Source of the DNA: Desulfobacteraceae bacterium
GTDB taxonomy: Bacteria > Desulfobacterota > Desulfobacteria > Desulfobacterales > SURF-7
Length of the DNA: 7,098 nucleotides
Assembly: GCA_030618925.1 (NCBI GenBank)
Contig: JAUXCK010000140.1
Coordinates: 1-7,098, forward strand
Reading direction: 5' to 3'
Positions 1-6,500 of the stretch are shown one piece after another. Under the pieces are notes generated by a model, which saw only the letters and a list, made by a program, of their open reading frames with translations, did not search any database and was not told the DNA's origin. Position 1 is the stretch's first letter, and each line of letters opens with the position of its first letter. The position numbers and the translations under genes were made by a program.

Positions 1-346
1 CCAGCTCCCAATCTTAATCTTAATCACTCAAATTTCGCACCCCAAAACTCGACAAAACATGTAAACGGCAAGGATGGGGTTTATTTTTTTGTTCATAGAA
101 CAAATCCTGTTTGATCAGGAGCACTGTGTACAGGACGCCATCATCTCAGGCGTAAACCAACAGTTTTAATTGCACCCTTAAAGAACATGAGGATTGATAT
201 TTCCATTATTTAGTGATATGGGTAACACATTGGCAAACAGTGTTTATTAATGAAAAGCGCGCGATAATAGAACCTCTTGCTATATAACGATAACTCATTT
301 TTCCAAAGCAATTGGACAAACACGACATCAAAAGGGAGAGAGCCGG
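1..346. other. Non-coding region upstream of the acylase gene
   Basis: No convincing gene lies here: all + frames from the left edge stop within about 115 bases and show no recognisable protein. The region is AT-rich. It carries a perfect inverted repeat at 88-104 and a second 5-bp stem directly after it (TCCTG 105-109 with CAGGA 116-120). Promoter signals for the acylase are weak. The options are TTGATA (194-199) followed after 17 bases by TATGGG, a GATAAT at 263-268 without a good -35 partner, and an extended -10-like TGCTATATA at 278-286. None is strong enough to call. A short TTAATC repetition near base 15 looks like simple sequence. Confidence 0.6.
88..104. repeat. Perfect 7-bp inverted repeat, possible operator
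   Basis: TTTGTTC (88-94) and GAACAAA (98-104) are exact reverse complements separated by ATA. The symmetry and short spacer suit a dimeric regulator's binding site, about 250 bases upstream of the acylase start. It is not a Rho-independent terminator for the + strand, because the T-run lies before the stem and not after it. The regulator, if any, is unknown. Confidence 0.35.
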
Positions 347-2890
347 ATGGAGAGGAATAAAAAATGGTTTGATAAAGGACTGCAATTTATCTTCTTGTCT
401 GCGGTTATCGTCATGGGTTTTTCGGTCATTGTGGGAACCGGCGGCAGCAGTGTCACCACTGATGATACGGGGATCGATGAGCCCATGGGAACCAAAGAAA
501 CCTTATCCGCCACAATCCGGTGGACAAGCTACGGGGTTCCCCACATCAAGGCCGTAAATTTCAAGAACGCGGCCTTTGGGCAGGGATATGTATTTGCCAG
601 AGACAGCCTGTGTATCCTGGCGGATCAGATCATCAAAGTCCGCAGCGAACGCTCCCTGTATTTCGGGCCCGGGGACAATGACAAGAATATCACCAGTGAC
701 TTCGGCTACAAGGCGCTCAACGTTTATCAGGATGCCAGGGACAATTTCGACAAACTCCGCAAGGAGGAACAGGGTATTCTCATCGCCTATGCAGCCGGTT
801 ATAACAAGTTTCTTTCTGAGGCTGGAATAGAGGGTCTATCTCCGGAATGCAGAGGGCAAGACTGGGTAAAACCCATCGATGAAATCGATCTCCTGGCCTA
901 CTATCTCAGCCTCTCTTTTCTTGCAAGCAGCGAGAGAGTTCTGCCCTATCTCCTGGCCGCAGCACCGCCGAATGCAAAAAGGTCTCTCGCCAGCCTGAAA
1001 GAGGAGAGTCTCACTGATTCGGCAGAAATAGCGGAAGCGCTGATGGGCCTCCCGAACTTTAAAAAACTCCCCCTGGGCAGTAACGGATGGGGTATCGGCG
1101 GGGACATGACAGAGACCGGCAGGGGCGCCCTCCTCGCCAATCCCCATTTCCCTCATACCGGCCCCCTTAAATTTTATGAAAGCCATCTCACCATTCCCGG
1201 AGTGACGAACATTCACGGCGGAGCACTTTACGGTGTCCCGGGGGTCCTCATGGGGTTCAACGAACACATCGCCTGGGCCCATACGGTGGCAGCCTCCAAT
1301 CATTTTACCCTGTATAAACTGGATCTGGCTGAAGGGTATCCAACCACTTATATGTACGACGATGAAATACGGGAGATGACCCACCGGGATATTACCATCC
1401 AGATCCTGCAGCCGGATGGCACGCTCAAGGATGAGAGCCGCACCATCTACAGTTCCCACTACGGCCTGATGTTTGCGTTTCCCCCGATTCTGAACTGGAA
1501 TTATAAAACCGCCTACACCATCAAGGATGCGAACAAACACAATTTCGAACTGGTAAGTCAGTGGATAGCCATGGCCAAAGCTGCCAATCTGGATGAATTC
1601 CAAACCGTATTTAAAGAATACAACGGCATCCCCTGGGTGAACACCATGTATGCCGACGATAAAGGAAATGCCTTTTATGTCGACGGGACACGGGTGCCGA
1701 AACTGAGTCGGAAAGCGATTGACGGATTCAAGCTGTCCCTTAAAAACGATCTCCTCACATCCACCCTGAACAACATGGGTATCGTGCTGCTCAACGGCAG
1801 CGATTCCATGTATGAATGGCAGGGAGACATCGGGCCCGGCCTGGTGCCTTTTGAAGGAATCGATGGTGAGGGCGGCATCAAGGAATACGAGGCGCCAAAA
1901 CTATTGCGTAGAGATTTTATCGCCAACTCCAATAACAGCCACTGGCTCACAAATCCCGAAGAACCGCTCGAAGGATACTCCCCTTTATTCGGTCCCGAAA
2001 AAACACCCAGGAGTCTGAGAACCCGCATGGGCCTGAAACTTCTCAAGGATTCGGCGGGTGCTGACGGTCGTTTTTCGGCCGATGAAATCAGGGAAGCGCT
2101 CTTCAGCGATCGCATGCTCCTGGGCGAACTGGTATATGACCAGCTCCTCGAGCGCTGCCCTCGTGAAGGGATTAAAATGGTAGAACTCGATTCCGGAGAA
2201 TCCGTAGATATCGTTCCGGCCTGCAGCGCGCTTGAAAAATGGGACGGTCGCGTGAAACTGGACAGTACTGCCGCCCATGTCTTCAGGGAGTTCGGCAGCC
2301 ATTTCACTTGGGATCTTTTTGCCACCTCCTTTGACAAAGACCAACCGGTGACAACGCCTAGCGGCCTTGTCCCTGTACCTGAGAATGGTCCGGACCCGGT
2401 GTTGGCATGTCTTGCCCTGGCTGTTCGTGATCTGGAAACTGCCGGCATCTCCCTTGATGCCAGGCTTGGCGAGATTCAATTTGCCTACAGGGGGGATGAA
2501 AAGATACCCCTCCATGGTGGTCTGGGCGGACTCGGCGTTTTCAATATGACCATGTACTCGGGCCCGTCAGGCTTCTTTGGGAACAGGACCCTCTATCCCA
2601 TGCGGGCCGCCGGGAATGTGATCAACCAATTTACGGGGCTCCACAGCGAGGGCTACTTCTTCAATTACGGGACAAGCCTTGTCTATGCAGTGGAATTTAC
2701 CGACGACGGCCCCAAAGCCCAGGGGCTCATCACTTACTCTCAGTCAAATTATCCGGATTCGGATCACTTCGCCGATCAGACATGGCTCTTCTCGCAAAGT
2801 AAATTCCGGCCCATGCTTTTCACCGAAGAAGAAATCGCGGCTGATCCGAACCTTGTCATAGAGACCATTGAAACTGAAATTGACAAATAA
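347..2890 (+). CDS. Penicillin acylase family Ntn-hydrolase, acyl-homoserine-lactone acylase (PvdQ)-like
   Basis: This is an 847-residue precursor of a periplasmic N-terminal-nucleophile amidase. PvdQ, QuiP and aculeacin acylase cut long acyl chains from amides such as acyl-homoserine lactones or lipopeptides after self-cleavage into alpha and beta chains. A charged start and a hydrophobic stretch (about residues 11-30) form the export signal. The alpha-chain signature RWTSYGVPH lies at 58-66 and a YVFARDSLCILAD block at 81-93. The predicted autocleavage site is Gly244|Ser245 in LGSNGW. Counting Ser245 as beta-1, His267 (NPHFP) is beta-23 and Val314 (HTV) is beta-70, the same numbering as in PvdQ. 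An ANSNNSHW block near 526-533 supplies the usual oxyanion Asn. The beta chain would be 603 residues, longer than that of PvdQ. The ATG at 347 follows AGGGAGAG (333-340) by 6 bases. The next gene starts 95 bases after the stop. Family assignment is sure; the substrate is inferred. Confidence 0.93.
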   Translation: MERNKKWFDKGLQFIFLSAVIVMGFSVIVGTGGSSVTTDDTGIDEPMGTKETLSATIRWTSYGVPHIKAVNFKNAAFGQGYVFARDSLCILADQIIKVRSERSLYFGPGDNDKNITSDFGYKALNVYQDARDNFDKLRKEEQGILIAYAAGYNKFLSEAGIEGLSPECRGQDWVKPIDEIDLLAYYLSLSFLASSERVLPYLLAAAPPNAKRSLASLKEESLTDSAEIAEALMGLPNFKKLPLGSNGWGIGGDMTETGRGALLANPHFPHTGPLKFYESHLTIPGVTNIHGGALYGVPGVLMGFNEHIAWAHTVAASNHFTLYKLDLAEGYPTTYMYDDEIREMTHRDITIQILQPDGTLKDESRTIYSSHYGLMFAFPPILNWNYKTAYTIKDANKHNFELVSQWIAMAKAANLDEFQTVFKEYNGIPWVNTMYADDKGNAFYVDGTRVPKLSRKAIDGFKLSLKNDLLTSTLNNMGIVLLNGSDSMYEWQGDIGPGLVPFEGIDGEGGIKEYEAPKLLRRDFIANSNNSHWLTNPEEPLEGYSPLFGPEKTPRSLRTRMGLKLLKDSAGADGRFSADEIREALFSDRMLLGELVYDQLLERCPREGIKMVELDSGESVDIVPACSALEKWDGRVKLDSTAAHVFREFGSHFTWDLFATSFDKDQPVTTPSGLVPVPENGPDPVLACLALAVRDLETAGISLDARLGEIQFAYRGDEKIPLHGGLGGLGVFNMTMYSGPSGFFGNRTLYPMRAAGNVINQFTGLHSEGYFFNYGTSLVYAVEFTDDGPKAQGLITYSQSNYPDSDHFADQTWLFSQSKFRPMLFTEEEIAADPNLVIETIETEIDK

Positions 2891-2985
2891 AGCCGGAGGG
2901 ATTAGAAACTGAAAAGCGTCCAAAAGAGATTCGTGGATGGACACTAACTGTATTATTGGTCTGAATAAGATAAGGAGCACAAAAC

Positions 2986-3966
2986 ATGCTGAAAACGCAT
3001 AAAATTTTTTTCATGGCAGCAAGCTGTTTCCTGATTTCAGGAATGTCTTCTTTTTGGGGTGCTCAAAACGCATCTGCAGCGAATCGACCGGACAGCCCCT
3101 CAAATTCCCTTGAAACGGTTCTATTCAAAACACTTAAAGCCGCCAGCAGCACGGAAATCGATCCCGAAGCCTACGAAACCCTTGCGGAAGATACGGAAAA
3201 TAGCGGCATGAAAATTAAAATACAACCAGGATCTTTCGATGCCCCCGGGATCATCATCATCCTCACCCTCGATGGCGTGGAGATGATAGAGGGCGCCCCG
3301 CCGATCAATGGAGAGCTCAAAATCCTTATAGGCCTTGGCCTCAAAGACATCGCCGACCTTCTGTTTCAGCACCGGGTAGCCATAACGCTGAACACCGGCG
3401 AAGAGGGATTGACCGGCATCATGCCCGCTCCCATTGGATTGGAAAACATCGAGCTGATTCTTGATCTGGACAAGGAGGACAGAGCCGCCCCCACCCTCTC
3501 CCTGGTCTGGGACAGAATGGTTGCGGTCACGGCAGGCGAGAGATATGAAGACCCGGGAGCCACTGCAACGGCGGACTATATGGGCATCATCATCAAGCCC
3601 GATTCAAATGGAATTGTGAGCATAGGCGGTACGACAATACCTTTCAGTGAAGACATCCTCCACATGTTTTTTGCGCCCACCGATATCAGCGATGCCATTG
3701 TTGCTACAATTGTAGACGCAAATGGCGATGACATTACGGACAGTGTAGCGGCAGATGGTGCTTACACATTTCCTGTCCAGGGAAATTATAAAATTCTGTA
3801 TAATGTTACCGATGAAAACGGAAAGCCAGCCGGCGAGATCGAACGTCAGGTTAACGCTGAAAGCTCTGCTACATCTGACGACGGTTTGGATAAACCTGCT
3901 GCAGGGCAGGACGGGGGGGCAGGTGACGGCAGCAGCGGATGCTTTATCCAGATGCTTTCGAATTGA
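2986..3966 (+). CDS. Exported protein with DUF5011-like Ig-type domain and C-terminal CFI motif
   Basis: This 326-residue protein has a Sec signal peptide: a Lys/His start, a hydrophobic core (about 7-25) and a likely cut after Ala31 in ASA|AN. Residues about 33-165 form an N-terminal part with no family I recognise, including a run of hydrophobic beta-like segments (PGIIIILTLDG, ELKILIGLGL). Residues about 168-290 resemble the DUF5011 bacterial Ig-like fold: VAVTAGERYEDPGATATAD near 177-195 is its typical opening, and GNYKILYNVTDENGKPAGE near 266-282 its typical closing strands. About 45 extra residues sit between these halves. The tail is Gly/Asp/Ser-rich and ends in GSSGCFIQMLSN, with Cys319 eight residues from the end. 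Such proteins are usually surface or periplasmic; no enzyme site is visible. The start follows AAGGAG (2972-2977) by 8 bases. It is probably co-transcribed with the acylase. The function is unknown. Confidence 0.85.
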   Translation: MLKTHKIFFMAASCFLISGMSSFWGAQNASAANRPDSPSNSLETVLFKTLKAASSTEIDPEAYETLAEDTENSGMKIKIQPGSFDAPGIIIILTLDGVEMIEGAPPINGELKILIGLGLKDIADLLFQHRVAITLNTGEEGLTGIMPAPIGLENIELILDLDKEDRAAPTLSLVWDRMVAVTAGERYEDPGATATADYMGIIIKPDSNGIVSIGGTTIPFSEDILHMFFAPTDISDAIVATIVDANGDDITDSVAADGAYTFPVQGNYKILYNVTDENGKPAGEIERQVNAESSATSDDGLDKPAAGQDGGAGDGSSGCFIQMLSN

Positions 3967-4040
3967 GCGAATTAAAATCAGGGCATGTACAAGTAAGTTG
4001 GGTCAGATTCACCGGCTAAATTGACACTATTTTTTTGATT
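3967..4040 (+). terminator. Weak terminator-like hairpin between convergent genes
   Basis: The Ig-like gene and the convergent permease gene are only 49 bases apart. GTCAG (4002-4006) can pair with TTGAC (4021-4025, one G-T pair). After one mismatch, TT (4008-4009) pairs with AA (4018-4019). A run of seven T (4030-4036) follows four bases later on the + strand. The stem is short and GC-poor and overlaps the end of the permease gene, so termination of + strand transcripts here is only possible. No matching T-run exists for the - strand. Confidence 0.22.
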
Positions 4041-4783
4041 AAAAAAAATATCGCCACGATAATAACGGAACCCAGTATTTTTTCCATTGTCCTGGGAGAA
4101 AATTTAAACGACCCCAGAAATGAACCCAGTGTGCCTCCGGCTAAAACTGCGATGATTAAGGGGATATAATTTGTCAAATCAATGGCATTGTACTGAAGGC
4201 GGGATAGCAGCCCTGAAAAAGAATTGAGCCAAATAAATATAGCCCCGCAAGTAGCCGCTTCTTTTTCAGTGCCTAAATCCAGAATGATGATTAAAGGAAT
4301 AAGATAGATACCGCCACCAATGCCGACAATGCCTGCAACCAAACCAAACACAGCCCCGGAAAGGAGCTGGATGAGTACTTTCCTTTTTGGCCCGATATTC
4401 AGTTTAAGGCTTGTATTTTTCCAAAAATATATGCGGGCAGCAACAAAAACCAAAGACAGCAGAAGCAGCCAATAAAAAATTTCTTTGGGGAGCTTAAGGG
4501 CGCCGCCGATATATGCCATCGGCATTGAGGAAATAAGAAATGGTACGATAAGGCCAATTCTGCCATGTCTATTTCTAATAAAATTGAAGCTGCCGATGGA
4601 TGTGACAACCAAATTAAGCGATAAGGAGATCATCGGTATTGCCAGGGTATTCATACCGAAAATTGCCATCAATGCTGTGTATGACGATCCACCGCCGAGG
4701 CCTACAGATGAATATGTAAATGCAACAATAAAAAAAAGAACCACCAAAAAGTATGGAGATGGAATCATACCGTCCATAGTCAT
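4016..4783 (-). CDS. TauE/SafE family membrane permease (putative anion/sulfite exporter)
   Basis: This 255-residue inner-membrane protein has about eight hydrophobic segments and the internal duplication of the TauE/SafE (DUF81) family. The first half carries SSVGLGGGSSY (25-35) in its first helix region, and the second half carries the matching GIVGIGGGIYLIP motif (151-163). A cytosolic-looking basic linker (KNTSLKLNIGPKRK, 122-135) joins them. The length is normal for the family. Known members move sulfite, sulfoacetate, taurine-related or other organic anions, so the substrate cannot be read from sequence. The first ATG (4781-4783) is chosen because GGGGA (4791-4795) sits 7 bases before it. 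Two more ATGs follow at codons 3 and 6. It lies 42 bases behind the URO-D-family gene on the same strand, so the two are probably one operon. Its base composition is visibly more AT-rich than that of the acylase gene. Confidence 0.9.
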   Translation of the reverse strand: MTMDGMIPSPYFLVVLFFIVAFTYSSVGLGGGSSYTALMAIFGMNTLAIPMISLSLNLVVTSIGSFNFIRNRHGRIGLIVPFLISSMPMAYIGGALKLPKEIFYWLLLLSLVFVAARIYFWKNTSLKLNIGPKRKVLIQLLSGAVFGLVAGIVGIGGGIYLIPLIIILDLGTEKEAATCGAIFIWLNSFSGLLSRLQYNAIDLTNYIPLIIAVLAGGTLGSFLGSFKFSPRTMEKILGSVIIVAIFFLIKKIVSI

Positions 4784-4825
4784 TTTCTATCCCCTGTGTC
4801 GGCCTTATTCATAACAGCTGTCTTG

Positions 4826-6001
4826 TCAACAATCCTCTTCGGACAAAGGATAGGATCCAAATTTCCGGACAGCTTCAATCATCCAGCGAAGCTGTGAAAT
4901 CCCCATATCCTCATGGCTGTTTGTGGGGGCTGCAATATATCCTCCGCCCTGACCTGCGGCTTTGATACTAGCCCGAACAGCTTCAAAGACCTCCTCTTTC
5001 CGGGCGTTTACCAGGATGTGAGTGATGTCTATATTTCCCACCAGGCAAAGGCGGTCTCCAACCATCTCCTTTGCAGTCCCCAGCTCAACACCGGCGGTGG
5101 GCTCCAGGGCGTGGACCCCGTCAAATCCGCAGTCTGCAAACCAGTTGAGCAGCTTGTACACGTTTCCGCACGAATGCACCAGGATTTTCATGCCAAGTTT
5201 ATGGGCGGTTTCTGTAATTCGTCGTAATGCATCTCCATAGAATTGCTCCATCAGTCGGGGATTCAGCATAGGACCGGAATGGTAAGCCATATCGTCACTA
5301 TAAACTACCCCGGGCAAGCCGGCATCTGCCCATGCTTCCAACATGAGACAATAGTGGTTTTCATAAAATTTGATCATGCGCCGAATAAAATCGCTGTCCT
5401 TTCGGACAGCAATCGAAAATCGATCAAACCCCAATGGCTGCCAGCAATTCTCGAATAGACCGTAAAGGAAGGAACCGAAAATAAAAATCTGATCGCCAAA
5501 ATCTTTCTGAATCCGGGAAAAGACGGCATTGGCCCGACCCGGCAGATCAAATATCCCCCTTTTATCCCAATCGTCCCAGTCGGAAGGGCTGGTGATCAGC
5601 CCGCCCTTATACATGGGCGTCACCAGATTCCCTTTTTTATCGATGTTAAAATCATAATACCTGCCATAAACGTCCACCGCAGTTTTAGAATCACGAACCC
5701 GCCATATGGGAACATGCATTACCCAGGCGGAATCATATCCCATTTTTATCGCAGCAGCCGTGCGATCATAGGAAAATTTATCCATCTCAGAATCAAATAT
5801 TCGTAATTTATTGATCAATGGGGCAACCTTGTTCACCACCTTTCCCGTATACTGATGACTGAACAGAAATCCCAGGGGCAGTGGTTTTTTTCCTAAAATC
5901 TCATAAATATTTGAGTATTCCTCCATCACATCCAGTGTTGGGACACGATCCGGTTCGCGCAGTTCCAATGCGGCCAGAACCCGGTCATGACTTGCTGACA
6001 T
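4826..6001 (-). CDS. Uroporphyrinogen decarboxylase (URO-D)/MtaA-family protein, probable methyltransferase
   Basis: This 391-residue soluble TIM-barrel protein belongs to the URO-D superfamily, which contains HemE and the zinc-dependent corrinoid:thiol methyltransferases (MtaA, MtbA, CmuA). The start has the typical HDRVLAALELREPDRVP (5-21). A conserved Asp pair is at 236-237 (YSDDMAYHSG). HSCGN places His276 and Cys278 at the zinc-binding H-x-C motif of the methyltransferases. GNID is at 322-325. The HemE signature around RQAGRYLPE is absent, so heme synthesis is unlikely. The third Cys ligand of MtaA-type enzymes is not seen; that stretch reads AAPTNSHED with His363. Methyl transfer to or from a corrinoid protein or thiol is the best guess, but no corrinoid protein gene is in view. 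The ATG at 6001 has a near-perfect ribosome site. It is probably the first gene of an operon with the TauE/SafE-type permease. Family sure, reaction inferred. Confidence 0.88.
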   Translation of the reverse strand: MSASHDRVLAALELREPDRVPTLDVMEEYSNIYEILGKKPLPLGFLFSHQYTGKVVNKVAPLINKLRIFDSEMDKFSYDRTAAAIKMGYDSAWVMHVPIWRVRDSKTAVDVYGRYYDFNIDKKGNLVTPMYKGGLITSPSDWDDWDKRGIFDLPGRANAVFSRIQKDFGDQIFIFGSFLYGLFENCWQPLGFDRFSIAVRKDSDFIRRMIKFYENHYCLMLEAWADAGLPGVVYSDDMAYHSGPMLNPRLMEQFYGDALRRITETAHKLGMKILVHSCGNVYKLLNWFADCGFDGVHALEPTAGVELGTAKEMVGDRLCLVGNIDITHILVNARKEEVFEAVRASIKAAGQGGGYIAAPTNSHEDMGISQLRWMIEAVRKFGSYPLSEEDC

Positions 6002-6006
6002 GAGCC

Positions 6007-6013
6007 ACCTCCT
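6007..6013 (-). promoter_or_regulatory. Strong Shine-Dalgarno site of the URO-D-family gene
   Basis: Read on the - strand this is AGGAGGT, 5 bases before the ATG. It matches the anti-Shine-Dalgarno sequence almost fully and fixes the start at 6001. It is the strongest ribosome site in the window and predicts efficient translation. No good promoter was found just upstream of it on the - strand. Confidence 0.75.
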
Positions 6014-6175
6014 ATCTTAATTTACCCTGTGACTTTATCCGATCCAGAAATGCCAAAAATCTTAGCCGGCCCAGCTTATGAACCGATGGGCGACGCCTTT
6101 TTCATATCGCCAATTTCATTCAAGGTCAAGCAAAGTGATACACCGGCGAAAAGATCAGACTTAACAGGCCGAGCC

Positions 6176-6239
6176 CCATTGCCGCACCCGGTCATGGAAA
6201 TACCGGGACCCTGAAACCACACCCTGATGCCGGCAATGG
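6176..6239. repeat. Nested inverted repeat (9-bp outer, 6-bp inner stem)
   Basis: CCATTGCCG (6176-6184) and CGGCAATGG (6231-6239) are exact reverse complements. Inside them CCCGGT (6187-6192) pairs with ACCGGG (6202-6207) around a 9-base loop. A third 7-bp pairing (6209-6215 with 6254-6260) crosses the outer stem, so it would compete with it or form a pseudoknot. GTCATGG also occurs twice (6191-6197 and 6244-6250). No T-run follows on either strand, so this is not a simple terminator. It may be a structured leader RNA of the - strand operon, a small RNA or a dispersed palindromic repeat. Confidence 0.4.
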
Positions 6240-6290
6240 TCATGTCATGGTGATTCAGGGGCACATAAGATCATAATGAATTTATCTGTA

Positions 6291-6318
6291 TTGTCATGAA
6301 GGGTACCATGGCTGACAA
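6291..6318. promoter_or_regulatory. 28-bp dyad centred on GGTACC, possible operator
   Basis: TTGTCA (6291-6296) and TGACAA (6313-6318) are exact inverted arms. The centre of symmetry between 6304 and 6305 is itself the palindrome GGTACC (6302-6307). Ten of the 14 half-site positions are symmetric. The centre lies about 100 bases upstream of the predicted NfeD transcription start, a usual distance for an activator site. It could also serve the divergent operon. No known regulator is recognised. Confidence 0.35.
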
Positions 6319-6371
6319 AATTACCGGAGGTTCGCGTCTAACCCATTCAACTTATTGTATTTATACTTTTA

Positions 6372-6400
6372 TTGACACCCAGTCATCTTTCTACTATAAT
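6372..6400 (+). promoter_or_regulatory. Exact-consensus sigma-70 promoter of the NfeD gene
   Basis: TTGACA (6372-6377) and TATAAT (6395-6400) match the housekeeping consensus at all 12 positions with the ideal 17-base spacer. AT-rich DNA upstream may act as an UP element. Transcription should start near the A residues at 6406-6408, giving a leader of about 94 bases before the NfeD start codon. This points to strong, largely constitutive expression unless a repressor covers it. Confidence 0.88.
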
Positions 6401-6455
6401 CCCTGAAAACAACCTGTTTGATATCCATCTGCTCAAATGCCCGCTTGACCTATCC

Positions 6456-6477
6456 CCGGGTCTGATGACAGGTCCGG
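6456..6477 (+). promoter_or_regulatory. Leader hairpin just before the NfeD ribosome site
   Basis: In the predicted mRNA leader, bases 6456-6464 pair with 6469-6477 to form a 9-bp stem (seven Watson-Crick and two G-U pairs) with the tetraloop AUGA. It ends 9 bases before the AAAGGA ribosome site (6487-6492). It has no T-run and so is not a terminator. It could stabilise the message or affect translation. An alternative pairing of AUCC (6452-6455) with GGAU (6476-6479) competes with its base. Confidence 0.45.
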
Positions 6478-6500
6478 ATGATGCGTAAAGGAAGAGGCCC

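Larger units (their letters stand above)
6014..6371. other. Divergent intergenic region with inverted repeats
   Basis: Between the divergent URO-D-family and NfeD genes there is no credible gene. Short open frames at 6029-6264 lack ribosome sites and family features. The stretch holds several inverted repeats: CCATTGCCG (6176-6184) with CGGCAATGG (6231-6239), CCCGGT (6187-6192) with ACCGGG (6202-6207), CCCTGAA (6209-6215) with TTCAGGG (6254-6260), and a 28-bp dyad at 6291-6318. It ends in an AT-rich segment (about 6347-6371) just before the NfeD promoter, which could serve as an UP element. The promoter for the - strand operon must lie here or upstream, but I could not place it. Confidence 0.55.

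Noticed and set aside
28..96. 22-codon - strand frame with an AGGA sequence 8 bases before its ATG
   Set aside because: Too short and without recognisable features; the start lies inside the 88-104 palindrome, so the match may be chance.
231..290. Sigma-54 promoter (TGGCA at 231-235) upstream of the acylase
   Set aside because: No GC dinucleotide stands at the required -12 position; bases 244-245 are TT.
836..2515. Long - strand open frames of 176-257 codons opposite the acylase gene
   Set aside because: They lie inside a clear family gene on the + strand, show no family features and are explained by its GC-rich codon pattern.
2891..2985. Terminator between the acylase and Ig-like genes
   Set aside because: Only a 4-bp GTCC/GGAC pairing with a large loop and no T-run; co-transcription is more likely.
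3755..4024. Open + frame overlapping the end of the Ig-like gene, possible frameshift extension at the run of seven G
   Set aside because: The main frame keeps the Ig-like closing strands and the GSSGCFI tail; the other frame gives no recognisable protein.
4485..4814. 109-codon + strand frame opposite the permease gene
   Set aside because: It is antisense to a gene with both TauE/SafE motifs and has no ribosome site or recognised domain.
6029..6264. Short open frames on both strands in the divergent intergenic region
   Set aside because: About 60 codons each, no ribosome site, no recognisable features, and they overlap the inverted-repeat cluster.
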